64,000 nucleotides of DNA from Plotosus lineatus. Its lineage: Eukaryota > Chordata > Actinopteri > Siluriformes > Plotosidae. The stretch is from assembly GCA_024760905.1 (NCBI GenBank), contig CM045733.1, positions 35,735,001 through 35,799,000 of the forward strand, read 5' to 3'. The translations under genes were made by a program, and so were the position numbers. Of the stretch, positions 12,283 to 24,472 are shown piece by piece. Position 1 is the first letter of the stretch. The number at the start of each line of letters is the position of its first letter. The notes below the pieces were generated by a model that was not told where the DNA came from, ran no database searches, and worked only from the letters and a program-made list of their open reading frames with translations.

Positions 12283-12607
12283 TGTCCTGGTGGCCCAATG
12301 TCAGGGTGCTGCACACTGATCCCAAAGTTGGGGGTTCAAGCCCCACTATTGACGGGTTGTCACTGCAGTCACCCAGTGCAGCGAACTGGGTTATCAAAGA
12401 CCTGCCATGTCTCTCACTGTCTATGGTGAGGAGAATGTAAAAGAACAATTGCTGACTTTTGCTAAGAGTAGGCTGCATGTTTCTGAGCTGTAATGGCTTG
12501 GCGAGCTGCCCAGTGTATGCTCTGCCCTTGAGTTGGCTGAGATGGACTCCAGCCTCCATGCGACCCTAATTAGGATTAAGCAGTTCAGAAAATGAATGGA
12601 TGAATGT
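12283..12607 (+). mobile_element. SINE-A with L2-like tail
   Basis: Degraded tRNA-like head (box B GGGGGTTCAAGCCCC), SINE-A body (ACCCAGTGCAGCGAACTG, GTTATCAAAG, CTCTCACTGTCTATGG), then the L2-like tail (GCGACCCTAATTAGGAT) and GAATGGATGAATG. Confidence 0.85.
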
Positions 12608-12705
12608 TTGTCCAACACCAACAACCATTTCTTTTTTTAAAGTACACAAAATAACATCAACTCTGTTTCTAAACATATAAAAAAAATACTATTAAGAAAA
12701 ACACT

Positions 12706-13053
12706 GGGGTGGAGCAGTGGTGGTCTCGTGGATAGGGCGCAGGATCGCTGATCCTAACGTTGTGGGTTTGAGTTCCCACAAGGTTATCACTGTCTCCCCC
12801 CCAGTGCAGCTAACTGGGTTATCAAAGGCGGGCCAGGTCTCTCACTGTCTATGGTGAGAGGTTCATGTAAAAGAACCATTGCTGACTTTCGTAAAGAGTA
12901 GCTGCAAAGCCGTCAGCGCGTTTCTGTCCCTTGCTAAAAGAGTTGTGTCAGGAAGGGCATCCAACTTAAAATCCCATGCCAAATCAAATCTGCGAATCAG
13001 ATAATTTGCTGTGGCGACTCTCGAGAACAGGAAAAAGCCGAAAAGGAAAGAAG
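12706..13053 (+). mobile_element. SINE-A with RTE-type tail
   Basis: Head GGAGCAGTGGTGGTCTCG with box B-like GGGTTTGAGTTCCC, the SINE-A body (CCAGTGCAGCTAACTGGG ... CCATTGCTGACTTTC), then CCTTGCTAAAAGAGTTG, GTCAGGAAGGGCATCC and TTGCTGTGGCGACTCTCG with GCCGAAAAGGAAAGAAG: the same tail module as the headless copy at 11230. Flanks ACTATTAAGAAAAACACTG and ACTATTAAAAACAGTG look like a decayed target duplication. Confidence 0.85.
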
Positions 13054-13054
13054 A

Positions 13055-15800
13055 ACTATTAAAAACAGTGATTTTTCTCATAGTACTGGAGTTACAATAA
13101 CAAAAATGTTACAACGAAGTCAATTATGTTGTAGATTATAATAGATTTTAAGATTGTTAAGATCCCAATCTAGAATGCTATCAACTGTGTTACAGGAAAC
13201 AGCCCTGACTTCTTTGGGGTTTTTAAAGCATCCAGCTTTTCTCTTACACGTCTATGGATCTTCCGAGATTGCAGATGGAATTATAACGTAAAAAAAATGC
13301 CATTGAAATGATGTTTGTCTCTTTCCATTTCTCTCAACTTTATATTTATCATGACACTTTTTCAGAAACTGAAACTGCTGCCATAATTTGCACCACTGTG
13401 AGCACATGTTCATGCATAGTCATTGTATTTTAATATATTTGATTATGTTCATGAAGAAAACAATGATCCTTTGTGAACCCCCAGCAAAGCTGGCTTTAGT
13501 TTATATTTTCATTGATGGTTGCAAAATAGAAAATACAAGTCTAAACACGCTTGTGCGCTCATCGAACCCATCCTATCAAACATGTCAGACATCAGCTTGA
13601 TCGAAAACAGTTTTCGGACTTTGATTCAGATATGTTTGGCCAAGATGAAAACACTTAGATGAGTGATAAGCATGTTAAACAAACTAAGCATGTTTTCCTC
13701 GTTAGACCACAAATCTGTGTTTTAAAAAATGTCTGCACAAAAGCATAAATTTGTTTAAAATCACTGCAAGTGCCAAAACTGCAACATCGGAGGTAAAAAT
13801 ATCTTCTATACAGTGCAGGTTATGTAGCTCCAAATGTTGCAAAATTTGAACAAACGGATTGAAATGGTAACAAACTTCGAGAAACCTGTTTTACAAACTC
13901 AAATTTAGAAAGTGAAATTATCTGAAATTATTTCAAGCATTCAGTAGCCACTTTCCCACTAAAGATCTAGAGCCAAACCGAAGAGTGTAATGCCAAGATC
14001 TGCTGGCACGTCCTGGGCTTGATTACACCTTTGTCAGGGTAAGGCCAGAAACCCAATGTTTTTGAGGGTTTTTGTTTTTAGGGTTTGTCTTTTTTATTCC
14101 ACTAGCCTCTCAGATGTAAACTTTTAGCTCACTGGTATCTTTGTTACATGTTTCCAACTCTGTATTTAGATCAAACCCAATACAGCACATATGTTAAGTG
14201 CTAGCCAGTTCTTGTGTAACCTAGCTTGTGTAACTAGCTAGCACTTAGCATAGAATTTTATTAGCTTGCTGACCTGAACTAGCTGTTAATGCAATCATGA
14301 TCCATTATTGGTATAAATAAAGAACCATGGAGAGGTATGAAATTGTTTTAGTTGTATTTCATTTAGTCAACAGATATCGCAAATAAATGACAAAATGTTC
14401 AAGTTTTCCAAAAAAACCCCAAAAAACTATTTGCATCAAGCTTGTTGCAACCACGCTGTGCAAGGTTAAGTGGAAGGTGGCCTTTATAACAGGACAGCAA
14501 GGAATAGTAGTCCTTTACAATCTTTGGCCAACTAGATCATGTTTTTTTTATGTGACTCACTCAATCTAATGTTATAAGAGAAATTTCTGCAGTGTATTTT
14601 CCCATATTACTCTACAACATACATACATACATACATCTTTTAAGTGCTGTTGGATTTACACTACCTCTCAGAAAAAGCTGTATTTGAGGAGTACACTTGC
14701 AAGATCTACAAAGTCAAGTTGGTCAGTTTAAAAAAAATAAATTAAAAAATCAGATTTTTTTTTATAGGTGTAGAAATTATCGGACAGAGTTTTGCTTCTT
14801 TTGCTATAATTGATAACACGAGTTAGCAGGTTTTGAAAGTGGAGCTATCAGTGAGATAGCACAAGTGCCTGAAAAAGAGGCTAAGGGAAACCATTTTTTA
14901 AAAATGCATTTATTTATTTTTACAAAAATTGACTTAGCAAGTGTTGCAATTGAATTCCTCATTCTTTAATCCAAATAAAAATATACATCACATTCCCAAG
15001 TTGTTATTTTTGAAAGAGCACATCCTGAAGTGTTTTTTCATTATTGCAATATGAAAATTTTGCATCTTTTTATACATTTTATATCTGTTTATGCTTAACT
15101 TTAAAGTTGTAAATCATCCATTGGCATTTTTTTTAAAAATTCAGATTTGACTATAAGAGTCATGGGTAAAGGGTCCTGTATTTATTTTTCCCCCACAGTT
15201 ACAGAATCAAAACTTAAAGATGCAAACAGTTTAAATCATGCTGGGTCTTTTTTAAATTATTAGTATTATTATTAGTAGTAATAGTAATGTGGTAATGTAA
15301 AGTTTCTTTATATGTTTTCTTTTATCCAGGTAATGTAGCCTCTTTTACAAACCATTTATAAGCTGTGTGTACGCTGAAATATGTTCACTGCTGTTAACAA
15401 TAATACCGAGGATATTTTGATATGATATTTTATTGTCTTATTATTATAGATTGTGAAGATATTCTTTTCAAATACTATAGACACAATACAGACATTTTAT
15501 TATTTTTTTTTATTTAGTCTGATGAAATATTTAAATATTTTTCTCATTTCTACACTTTACAAATAATAAAGTAAAAATGTCTATTTTCTATTGTTTGGTC
15601 TTGAAATTGGAGTTTTATTAATTTGGAGTATAAAGGCTGCAGGTAATATAAATATTTATTGCTTTTAAAATATGGCGTTTGTAATGAATAAATCATATGT
15701 CTCTGTGTAATAGAGTGTAAAATCACTAGTACACAAGTTTTAAAAATAATAATAAAAAAAATAAACACAATAGTTACGTATCCTGTTTGTTTTCATTCTG
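13055..15800. other. AT-rich intergenic or 3'-flank DNA
   Basis: Unique-looking AT-rich DNA without convincing exon, RNA gene or repeat. It may hold the missing last PTPRB exon and its 3' UTR, but I could not identify it. Short open frames here lack coding character. Confidence 0.45.
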
Positions 15801-15802
15801 TA

Positions 15803-16490
15803 GCCCCATTCATTCATTTACTCAGCAAACTGCTAAATTCTACTAGGGTCACTGGGAGGCAGAAATCTATCTCAGCCAATTGTGGATGACGGTAGTGTAC
15901 ATTCTGAACAGCTCAGCAGACTGAGTGATAAACTCCATCTTCTGGTCGAGAAGGAGCCACCACCTAAGACAAGCTGAGACAGCTTCCTCTCCCCTGTCCA
16001 AAACCCCATCAACAGCCCTCATTTCCAGTATACAGTCCACCTCAAGTCCACATCAAACAAGGTACCCATTAACCTGACGGGATGCCTCCCATCTATCTCT
16101 CACAACCACTGGTTGTTCTGGATGGGCCTAAATCACATCCATAGCACAAATGATCACTGAAATGTCCTCACAAACAAATGGGGCCATAACATTAAGGAAG
16201 CAACTACATGCAACTTTGGTGAAAAGAAAACAATGAACCAACTGCTGGTCTGCCCGCAGCTCTTCACAACCACAAGTCATGCATCCAACCCTGGATCGGA
16301 GTTGTACAGGGACTCAATAAAAAGAGAGACCAGATCACCTGACCACCACAGGGCCAAAATACACCATCAGTCACACTCACACCTAGGGGCAATTTGAAAC
16401 AGGCAATTCATCTAATGTGCATTTCCTTGGACCGTGGGAGGAAACATGCATTCCCAGGACTGCAGGGCACCAATCTGTCTCTGGTGAAGA
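15803..16490 (-). mobile_element. SINE-B split by about 0.4 kb of other DNA
   Basis: On the minus strand the L2-like tail (15803-15930: ACTCAGCAAACTGC, CTAGGGTCACTGGG, GTGTACATTCTGAACAGC) and the middle part (about 16345-16490: CACTCACACCTAGGGGC, CATTTCCTTGGACCGTGGG, GGAAACATGCATTCCC) are separated by about 415 bp of unrelated sequence. No target duplication identified, so insertion or rearrangement cannot be separated. Confidence 0.65.
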
Positions 16491-16645
16491 ATCTTGCAGC
16501 AAACCATGCTTTTTATTCTTCATCACTGAAGGCCCCCCATTTTAAAATTATAATTTAACAAAACTCCATTTTTGGGTGTTATTTTTAAAGTTTTTATTTA
16601 AAGTGTATACAGTGACCTCACAAGTCCCTCGGCACTCTGCCTGGT

Positions 16646-16798
16646 TCGCATTTGTTTAATCCTTCTTCTTCTTTTCCTTTCGGCTGTTCCCTTCAGGGGT
16701 CGCCACAGCAAATGCTCTGCCTCCATCTCTCCCTATCCTCTGCATCTTCTACTCTTACTCCAACGACCTTCACCACACGCATCGCATTTGTTTAATCC
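16646..16798 (-). mobile_element. RTE 3'-end stub with 17-bp TSD
   Basis: TCGCATTTGTTTAATCC repeats at 16646-16662 and 16782-16798. The 119-bp insert between is the reverse complement of the RTE 3' end, from (GAA)n through GACCCCTGAAGGGAACAG into the last codons. A very short, heavily 5'-truncated insertion. Confidence 0.88.
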
Positions 16799-16817
16799 CT
16801 ATTCTCCAAAACCAAAG

Positions 16818-17868
16818 CACTATATTTTTCGGACCATAAGGCACACTTAAAATCCTTTAATCTTCATAAAAACTTACGGTGTGTGTGCCTGGTGTGTGGA
16901 TGAAGCCACGCGAATCCATCTAACTGATACCATCAAAGCCCAAGTGAAGCAAACAATTCAAAGCTTACCATCATTCCGGGTGGATTAACCAAAGGACTCC
17001 AACCACTAGATATTGGTGACAACAGGTAGTAAGTTAGAGGGATCCGGACTATGTGTCCAAATACCGACATTACGGCTATTGTAGTCAGGTGACTTACTCA
17101 TTAATACGCGAGTAGCTGGGAGAAGGTTACGTCACAAGACCAGAAGACTTTTTCAACCTAATCTCCATCTCAACAGACCATCTGTCTTGTTACGAGGATG
17201 CTTCTGCATCTCAGGATGCTTTTCTGGCTTAATGAGAGTCTCACATTCATCACAAAGCACTGAATTATAATTTTATAAAGCACTGCTACAGATCTCCTCC
17301 TGAGACCTCGAATTAACCTTCTTGAATTTACAGTTACACTCATACAGCTCCTTAAGAGTAATGACCTCCATTCTGTAATGAACACAATACTCACACTGTG
17401 AATGAGCTCTGCCATGTTTGTTACTGTGATGACGCAGTCACTTTAAGAGTGAGTGGCTGAGAGAAGTTTAGGTCATGACCCGGGAAGACTTTTCCACCTA
17501 ATCTCCATCTCTGTTGATCTGCGACTCCATGCGCACGAGGGAAAAATTGATAAAATATTGTAATATAATATTATAATAAGACATAATAGAGGGATCCAGG
17601 CTTTACGTCCAATTCGCACAACTGTTAAACTCAGACGCTGAAGATGAACTGAAAAAGTGAGTTTATTGTTTTATATCGTTATAACTGAACAATCCTGAGA
17701 GTTATTCTGAATTAGTTGAATCAAGTTTCACTTATTTGACTTTTCTTTCACTTGATGCGCCTTATAATCCAGTGCGCCTTGTGTGTGGACAGAGGCCGTT
17801 CAAATGCCGTTCATTGATGCTCCTTATAGTCCGGTGTGCCTTATGGCTCGGGAAATATGATATTTATC
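16818..17868. mobile_element. TIR element D (nonautonomous DNA transposon), copy 1
   Basis: The left end has ATTTTTCGGACCATAAGG then CACAC. The right end read on the other strand has ATTTCCCGAGCCATAAGG then CACAC. The interior has no transposase and includes GCGCCTTATAATCCAG and CTTATAGTCCGG subrepeats near the right end. A related, inverted copy lies at 51480-53340. Superfamily not decided. Confidence 0.7.
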
Positions 17869-17871
17869 ATC

Positions 17872-18092
17872 TGTACATTTTAACTTCTTTTACTTTCGGC
17901 TGCTCCCTTCAGGGGTCGCCACAGCAAATCATCCGCCTCCACCTCACTCTGTCCTCCGCATCTTCTTTTCTGACTCCAACGACCTTCATGTCTTCCTTCA
18001 CCACATCCATAAATCTCTTCTTTGGTCTTCCTCGAGGCCTTCTGCCTGGTAGTTCCAACCTCAGCATCCTATTTATTTATGTACATTTTAAC
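17872..18092 (-). mobile_element. RTE 3'-end stub with 13-bp TSD
   Basis: TGTACATTTTAAC flanks the insert at 17872-17884 and 18080-18092. The insert is the antisense RTE 3' end up to the segment encoding the LRLELPG region. It sits just right of TIR element D. Confidence 0.88.
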
Positions 18093-18712
18093 AACAGTCA
18101 AAAATTCTTAATGACTTTTATCAAGTGTAACACTCAAGAATTTTGACAAATCAATACAATAAAGTATTTTAGAAAACTTAAACTTCATAAAAGACATTTA
18201 TTTGAGCCAAGTTATTTTGATTTCAAGATTAATATCTGGACCAGGTTGTCTTTTCAGTGTGTTCTGTATTTGTTACAGTTCACTTTGACCTTTGCCCTCA
18301 TTAGTTTCATCAGTCCTCACAGATTAAAAGTGTCAATGTTATCACCAGACTGCTTCACTGGGGAGATCAGTAGTTGCTGGTGGAGATTAAAATAGGAAAA
18401 GTTATTTCAGTTTAATTTGTTAGACCTACCTCTTGTTTAATTCTCCGTATCATCAGTACTAGCTGTCTTGTCGTTATGAACGGAACGTTTCGTTTCGGCA
18501 GAAGCCAGAGTTCATGATTTTATGGAACCAGAAGTATTAATAAACCGGGCGGTCTTGAAAACTGAAGCTGTGTGTGTGTGTGTGTGAGTCTTCACGTGTT
18601 AAGGCAGTTATAGAAGCCGTATTGATAGAAAACAGCGGGTTTACATTGGAGACAAGGATAAGCATCTCACGAAGAAGACGTAAACATTAGAACTGTGACA
18701 GTTTTAGTGAAA
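18093..18712. other. Upstream flank of the Gypsy element, no LTR recognised
   Basis: Would be expected to hold the 5' LTR and primer-binding site of the Gypsy element. I could not match it to sequence after 22721, so no LTR pair is claimed. It includes a short (TG)n at about 18570-18586. Confidence 0.45.
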
Positions 18713-19488
18713 ATGGCCGAACTAAGTGATGTTCGTGGCATGTCTGCATTCGACCTCTCCGGTGATGCTAGTGCTGTTAGCATTCATTGGAAAGCATGGA
18801 TGGAGGAATTTGAGGTATACGCTGATAGTAAAGCACTATTTGTTGTGGAAGGAAGGGCAGATAATCAGGCACAGAGGCATGCGTTACTGCTGTATACAGT
18901 GGAGCTGGACTTAGAAGTGTTTTCAAAACTCTGCCAGACCGGGGTGAGTCTCAAGAATATTTTAAGGCAATAACCGCTCTGAAGACACACTTGACTGTGA
19001 AACCAAACATGACTTCTCAGCGCCACATATTCAGAAAAATGAAGCAAACTGATGAAACTATGTCACAGTAAGTCACTAGATAATGTGCAGCAGCCGAGGG
19101 CTGTGATTACAATGAAGTTGACTACCAAATTCGTGATCAGGTGGTGGAAAACTGCAAGTCTGACCATCTGAGACGCAAGTTCCTGGAAAACGGAGATGAA
19201 CTTTCATTAAGCTCAATGTTGAAAATCTCTGCAACGTTTGTAACTGTTGAAGAATAGATGAAAGATATGAACATAAAAGGGGGACAATTCGAACGTGTTC
19301 AAAGAATTAAGGAACATAAATCAGTCACATACAGTCAGAAGACAGGACAAAATGACAATGCCTGTTTCCGCTGTGGAAAAGTCGGTCATTATGGCAGAGA
19401 TCCTACCTGTCCAGCAAGGGGTCAACAGTGTCAGAGGTGTAAGGGATTTGATTACTTTGCTTCGAAGTGTTACACTGACTCATCCTGA
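18713..19488 (+). pseudogene. Gypsy gag with zinc knuckle
   Basis: The ATG at 18713 opens a capsid-like segment (MAELSDVRGMSAFDLSG, then WKAWMEEFEVYAD) that runs to a stop near 18973. After a broken stretch a second open block, 19258-19488, carries a CX2CX4HX6C knuckle (CFRCGKVGHYGRDPTC, about 19363-19410) and a second cysteine cluster, CQRCKGFDYFASKC. These bind RNA in packaging. At least one stop separates the blocks. Confidence 0.8.
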
Positions 19489-19664
19489 AAACCCCGCACA
19501 AAAGAAAAAAATGGATAAAAGTGGTTTTAGTAGCAGGAAAAATGGTAGGAAACCACATGGCCGTAGCAATGTAAAGCATTTGGAGGCTGAGAAGGTGGAC
19601 AATGAGAGTGAAAGGTATGATTTCGGCATGAGAAGTAATGTGCACAGAATAAACAGAGTGAGGA

Positions 19665-19907
19665 GTGATAGCAGCGAAGTCATTCCCGTGTCTTGGCGGA
19701 GTTGATATGGACATTATTGTTGACTCTGGCAGCGATAGCAACGTCATCGACCGTGATTTGTGGAACTACCTGAAGTCGAAGAGTATCAAATGTGTGTCGA
19801 AGAAAGGAGGCAGGCAGTTGTTTCCATATGCCAGTTCAACACCACTGAAAACCCTAGGAACATTCAATGCAGAAATTGTAGCTGGGAATTACAGGACAGA
19901 TGCTTAG
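19665..19907 (+). pseudogene. Gypsy aspartic protease fragment
   Basis: Contains DIIVDSGSDSNVIDRDLW, the active-site loop of a retroviral-type aspartic protease (DSG in place of the more common DTG). It would cleave the Gag-Pol polyprotein. The frame closes at 19905-19907, before the reverse transcriptase block. Confidence 0.75.
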
Positions 19908-19913
19908 TTCATT

Positions 19914-21159
19914 GTGATAGATGACTGTGCTGAACCACTTAGTAAGGAAACCGCTATGAAACTTGGTGCACTAAACATTGGACTGAATATCAACTCAGTG
20001 CGTTCCTCGCCAGAGATTCCCAACTGTCTGAACAAGTACCCTGATGTATTTCATGGACTAGGAAAAATGAAAAGTAGGCAGATCAAGCTGAAAATGAATC
20101 TTGAAATAAAGCCGATTGCTCAACCAATGCGACGCGTCCCGCTTGGGCTGCGTGAAAAGGTCGAAGCCAAAGTCCAAAAGCTTATTGCAAAAGACATCAT
20201 TGAACCAGTTGAAGAAACGACACCATGGGTGAATCCTGTTGTCATTGTACCCAAACCCTCAGGTGAGATAAGGTTGTGCTTGGACATGAGACGGGCCAAC
20301 AAAGCAATCCTGTGAGAGAGGCACCCAATACCGACCGGAGATGAAGTGCTGCAAGACATGAGTGAAAGTAGAGTTTTCTCAAAGTTGGCTCTGAAGTGGG
20401 GCTTCCACCAATTAGAACTCCATCCTGATTCATGCAACATTACCAACATTCGTGACTCACTGTGGACTGTACAGGTACAAAAGGCTGCTATTTGGGATAA
20501 ATGTGGCACCTGAAATATATCAGCATGAAATTCAGAAGGTCTTGCATGGGATTCCTGGGGTTGCAAACATATCTGATGATATTGTTGTGCATGGTCCTTC
20601 GACAGAAGAGCACAACAAATGACTGGATAAAGTTATTCAGAGGCTTTCGGCAGCAAATTTGACACTAAATGTTGATAAGAGTGAATTTAAAAGGTCCAGT
20701 ATAACATTTATGGGACACCATTTGTCAGACCAGGGAATTGACGTTACGAAGAAAAAAGTTGAAGCTGTTGTGAATGCCAGACAGCCTGAAACTGTGAGTG
20801 AAGTTAGAAGTTTCTTGGATCTTGTAAACTACTGTTCGCAGTTCATTCCTGACTACTCCACATTGGCAGAACTGTTGAGACAGTTAACTAGAAAGAACCA
20901 TTTGTTTGTGTTCGGGAAGGAGCAAGTTGAGTCATTCAAGGCACTCAAAGCAACCCTTGCTAGTAGCAGAACCCTAGGCTACTATAGAGTAACCACGAAG
21001 ACCAAAGTTATAGCCGACCCCAGTCCTGTTGGTCTCGGAGCGGTCCTGGCACAACAACAAACCGATGCAATTTGGCGAATCATCTCATATGCAAGTCGTT
21101 CACTCAGCGAAGTAGAACGCTGGTATTCACAGACTGAAAGCCTTAGTTTGGGCATGTGA
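19914..21159 (+). pseudogene. Gypsy reverse transcriptase / RNase H, interrupted
   Basis: The first block (19914-20315) has PIAQPMRRVPLGLREKVEA, TTPWVNPVVIVPKPSGEIR and LCLDMRRAN, the typical Gypsy start of the polymerase. It is cut by an in-frame stop at 20313-20315. The next stretch still reads FSKLALKWGFHQLELHP in the same frame. The catalytic box is ISDD (about 20568-20580). RNase H is seen from about 20990 as VIADPSPVGLGAVLAQQ and ISYASRSLSEVE. More stops lie between 20480 and 20660. Confidence 0.85.
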
Positions 21160-21217
21160 GAAGTTTCATCCATACATATATGAGCTATCTTTTGAGCTGG
21201 TCACCGACCACAAGCCT

Positions 21218-22721
21218 TTGGAGGCAATCTACTCACCAAAATCAAAACCTTGCGCTAGGATAGAGCCTTGGGTCCTGTGTCTGCAACAGTACGACTTCAA
21301 AGTTATGTATGCACCAGGAAAGAGCAACATTGCTGATCCACTGTTCAAATTGTGGAAGAAACGGTTTGTGAAACCTCTAGTCGTTGCAAGTAGTGCTGAA
21401 AAGTATGTGAGGTTTATTGCAGTGAACGCAACGCCTAAGGCTGTAACAACTCGGGAAGTTGAGAAAGCTTCCGCGAGCGATGATGAACTGGAACTTGTGC
21501 GACAGTGTATCGATTCCGGTGATTGGAATCATTGTGAATTGAAGCAGTATGTGATTGTGAGTTCTGAATTGTGCTGTGTAGGGAAGATGGTACTGCGAGG
21601 TAGTCACATAGTAATTCCCAAGTGTTTGAGACCCAGAGTCTTGTCACTATCACATGAAGGGCATCTTGGTGTTGTGGGCACGAAACAGAATTTGAGATCG
21701 AAAGTGTGGTGGCTGAACATGGATAGGATGTGGAAAAGTTCTGTAAAACATGTCATGGTTGTCAGTTGGTAAGCAAGCCAAGTCCTCCAGAACCGATTCA
21801 GACCACAGCGCTCCCTTCAAAGCCTTGGGAGAACTTAGCAATGGATTTCTTGGGACCACTACCTTCAGATGAATCAATTCTAGTTGTTATTGACTATTAC
21901 AGTCGATATTGTGAATACAAGATCATGCAATCAACCACTGCCCAGAAAACTGTAGATGCTCTCAAAAGCATGTTCTCCAGACATGGGTTACCGGTGTCAA
22001 TCTACTCCGACAACGGTCCTCAGTTTATATCAGAGACAATGAGAGACTATCTCAGGGACAATGGTATTGAACACCATCATGTCACCCCTCATTGGCCCCA
22101 ACGAATGTAGAGGTGGAGAGACAAAATCAGTCTCTTTTGAAGAGATTGAAGATTGCTCATGCAACAAAACAGAACTGGAAAGATGCCTTGCAGGTATATG
22201 TCACTCAGTACTGTGCAACCCCTCACACTGTGATGGGGAGAAGCCCAGCGGAACGGTTGTTTGGAAGGAAGATGAGAACAAAGTTGCCTGTTCTCATTCC
22301 TGAATCTGTCGACTACGAGGTTCGTGATCGAGATGCTGAAAAGAAAGGACTGTCAAAGTTATATGCAGATGAAAAACACCATGCCATCCACTCCCAGATC
22401 GTCCCAGGAGATAAGGTGCTACTGAAAAAGGAACACATGAGTAAGGTAGATAAGCCTTACTTACCGACACCAGTTGAAGTTGTTTCCATGACAGGAAACA
22501 TGGTGACAGTGCAGAATGAGGAAGGCGCTCAGTATAAGCGTAACAGTTCTCATGTGAAACCGTATCAGTCACAGACAGAAAATCTGTCTGAACCAGAGCA
22601 TGCAGACAGTGTCCAAGTTCAGGACAATGAAAAGTGCCAAATGGAGACTATGAATCTCAGGAGATCGAACAGACAAAAGTCTGTCCCAAAGAAGTTTGAT
22701 GACCTTGTGATGCTTGATTAG
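21218..22721 (+). pseudogene. Gypsy RNase H end and integrase
   Basis: 21218-21772 holds the end of RNase H (YAPGKSNIADPLFKLW) and the integrase zinc domain (HEGHLGVVGTKQNLRSK). The frame then changes. 21730-22110 has CKTCHGCQLV, AMDFLGPLPSDESILVVIDY and IYSDNGPQFI, holding two catalytic aspartates of the DDE triad. Another frame change leads to 22092-22721, with GRSPAERLFGRKMRTKLP and a basic C-terminus that ends at a stop at 22719-22721. The catalytic glutamate falls near the frame break. Confidence 0.85.
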
Positions 22722-23332
22722 TCAGGCAGTTAACCAGTATTCATCATTAAGCTGATGTCTTCTAGTCAATGATGCTGAGAGTTGGTTTGCATGTTTAGAA
22801 CTTTAAGTAATTCTTAAGTATTTGTTTATGAACTATTTCATAGTTTAGCGGTTCAGTTTGCTAGTTCATATTTATCCAGAATTGATAGTTATTTTAGTAT
22901 GATTTAACCAGTTATTTGTTGTAATATTTGATGTGACAAAGTATTAACTACATCCCAGATGAATAAACAAGTAACCCAAAAGAATAATGCCTCTGGTCTT
23001 GGCTATTGGGGCTTAACAAATAAAAACCATCAATCCCTGAACTGAGAATGGTCTTCTCAACCCTGAGTGTGGAAAAAGACTTAAGTCAATTTAAAAAGCT
23101 GCTCACACCATCAATAATAAACAAAATATCATGTGTTAGCTTTAAATCAATTACACTGTATACATGCTTCAGCTCAATCATCATACATGTATACTGTATG
23201 TTTGTTGGATCTCTGACCCTGACTAGACGGATTGTTGTTGAAGAAAATGTGTTTATTGTTAAGCAATACAGCACTGATCGAAGTTTGACTAACTTGCTCC
23301 TAACAAAAAGAAAAATATTTAATTTCCTGGAC
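22722..23332. other. Downstream flank of the Gypsy element
   Basis: AT-rich. A 3' LTR would be expected here, but no sequence matching the upstream flank was seen. Confidence 0.4.
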
Positions 23333-23660
23333 GGCACAGTGTCGTGGTGGTTAGCATGTCTGCCTCACAGCAAGAAGGATTGGGCTTGATTCCCAGCTTG
23401 GGTGTTTGCATGTTCTCCCTGTTCTTGCATGGTTTCTTCTTGATACTGTGGTTTCCTCCCACAGAACAAAAACATGTAAATGGTCATTCCAAATCACGCC
23501 TAGCTGTGAGTGTGAATGGTTGTGTTGAGTGTTAGCACTGTGATGGCCTGGCAAGCTGTCCAGGGTGTACCCCACTCTTGTCCAGAGTAGGCTGAGAAGG
23601 GCACCAGCCTCCCTGTGACCCTAATTAGGATTAAGTTGTTTAGAAAAATGAATGAATGAG
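23333..23660 (+). mobile_element. SINE-B with L2-like tail
   Basis: Near-complete copy: head GGCACAGTGTCGTGGTGG with box B GGCTTGATTCCCAGC, middle GCATGTTCTCCCTG and GTGGTTTCCTCCCACAG, then the tail GTGATGGCCTGGCAAGC, AGGGTGTACCCCACTC, GTGACCCTAATTAGGATTAA and GAATGAATGAG. Confidence 0.88.
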
Positions 23661-23939
23661 TCCTGATTCTTCATTGAATTTCAACTTCATACTCTACCAA
23701 AGCCATAGTAAAAATTTAGATACCACTCACAAACCACTCAGGATTTTTTTTTTTTTTTTTTGCATAATGTATATTTGCACAATTTTCAGATCAATTCTCA
23801 ACTGGTTGTCATAAATAGTTCATACACAACATGAGACGAGATTTCTAAGAATATTCAAGCTCTCTCTCATAAACATGGTTGCCATGGAAACCCCCATTCA
23901 AAATGTCTGATTAGGATCATCAGAATGATAAGTGAAATA

Positions 23940-24472
23940 CAATAGGCCTCCGATTTTCATGATAGTTTGGTTCCGGCCCTTCCCATGGATCATGAAAATT
24001 CATGAGTTATTGACATGGCTTTAAAACCCCATGTATGATATTTACATACGATAAAATATGCTTCTTAAACACATTCTATAGACAGTCTTACTCAGTAAAA
24101 TGTACCAATGATTAAGTAAAAACTTTTTAATTTTGTACTGTGTTTATATTTATTAATGAATAAAGCACTTAGACTCCTTACCAGAAGCTAGAGAAGATGC
24201 AGGGTGTTTGAGTGACATCATAGGGCTTAAATAATAATTAAAAACACACTAAAAATTTACTTCTCAATTCAGGAAATCACGTTGATAACTTGTGCACGAA
24301 GGAGAAAAAAGAGGTGTACACATCATCTGCAACCAATCAGCAGGAGGGAGAAACAAAAACTCTCAGCCATTAGCTAAATTTGAATCACGTGTCAGTTACT
24401 TCCGGGTTTGTTGCCAATCCGCGAGTATGCGGGGGCGTGAGCGCTGAACCCTGAATGGTCAAGGGCCTACTG
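23940..24472. mobile_element. Tigger-like nonautonomous element, copy 1
   Basis: The left end starts CAATAGGCCTCCGATTTTC after TA. The right end, read on the other strand, starts CAGTAGGCCCTTGACCATTC. The first stretch GTTTGGTTCCGGCCC and the bp 23990-24060 wording match the element at 57179. No transposase. The right TA flank appears mutated to AA. Confidence 0.75.

Larger units (their letters stand above)
18713..22721 (+). mobile_element. Gypsy-type LTR retrotransposon internal region, decayed
   Basis: Gag, zinc knuckle, protease, reverse transcriptase, RNase H and integrase blocks occur in Gypsy order (integrase last) over 4 kb, all on the + strand. Several in-frame stops and frame changes break the polyprotein, for example the stop at 20313-20315 inside the reverse transcriptase and a frame change near 21770 in the integrase. 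There is no envelope-like ORF. No matching LTR pair was found on either side. The element cannot be autonomous as it stands. Confidence 0.9.

Noticed and set aside
18713..22721. Endogenous retrovirus
   Set aside because: Domain order and integrase fit Gypsy, but there is no envelope-like frame, and the zinc knuckle and protease wording are Gypsy-like.
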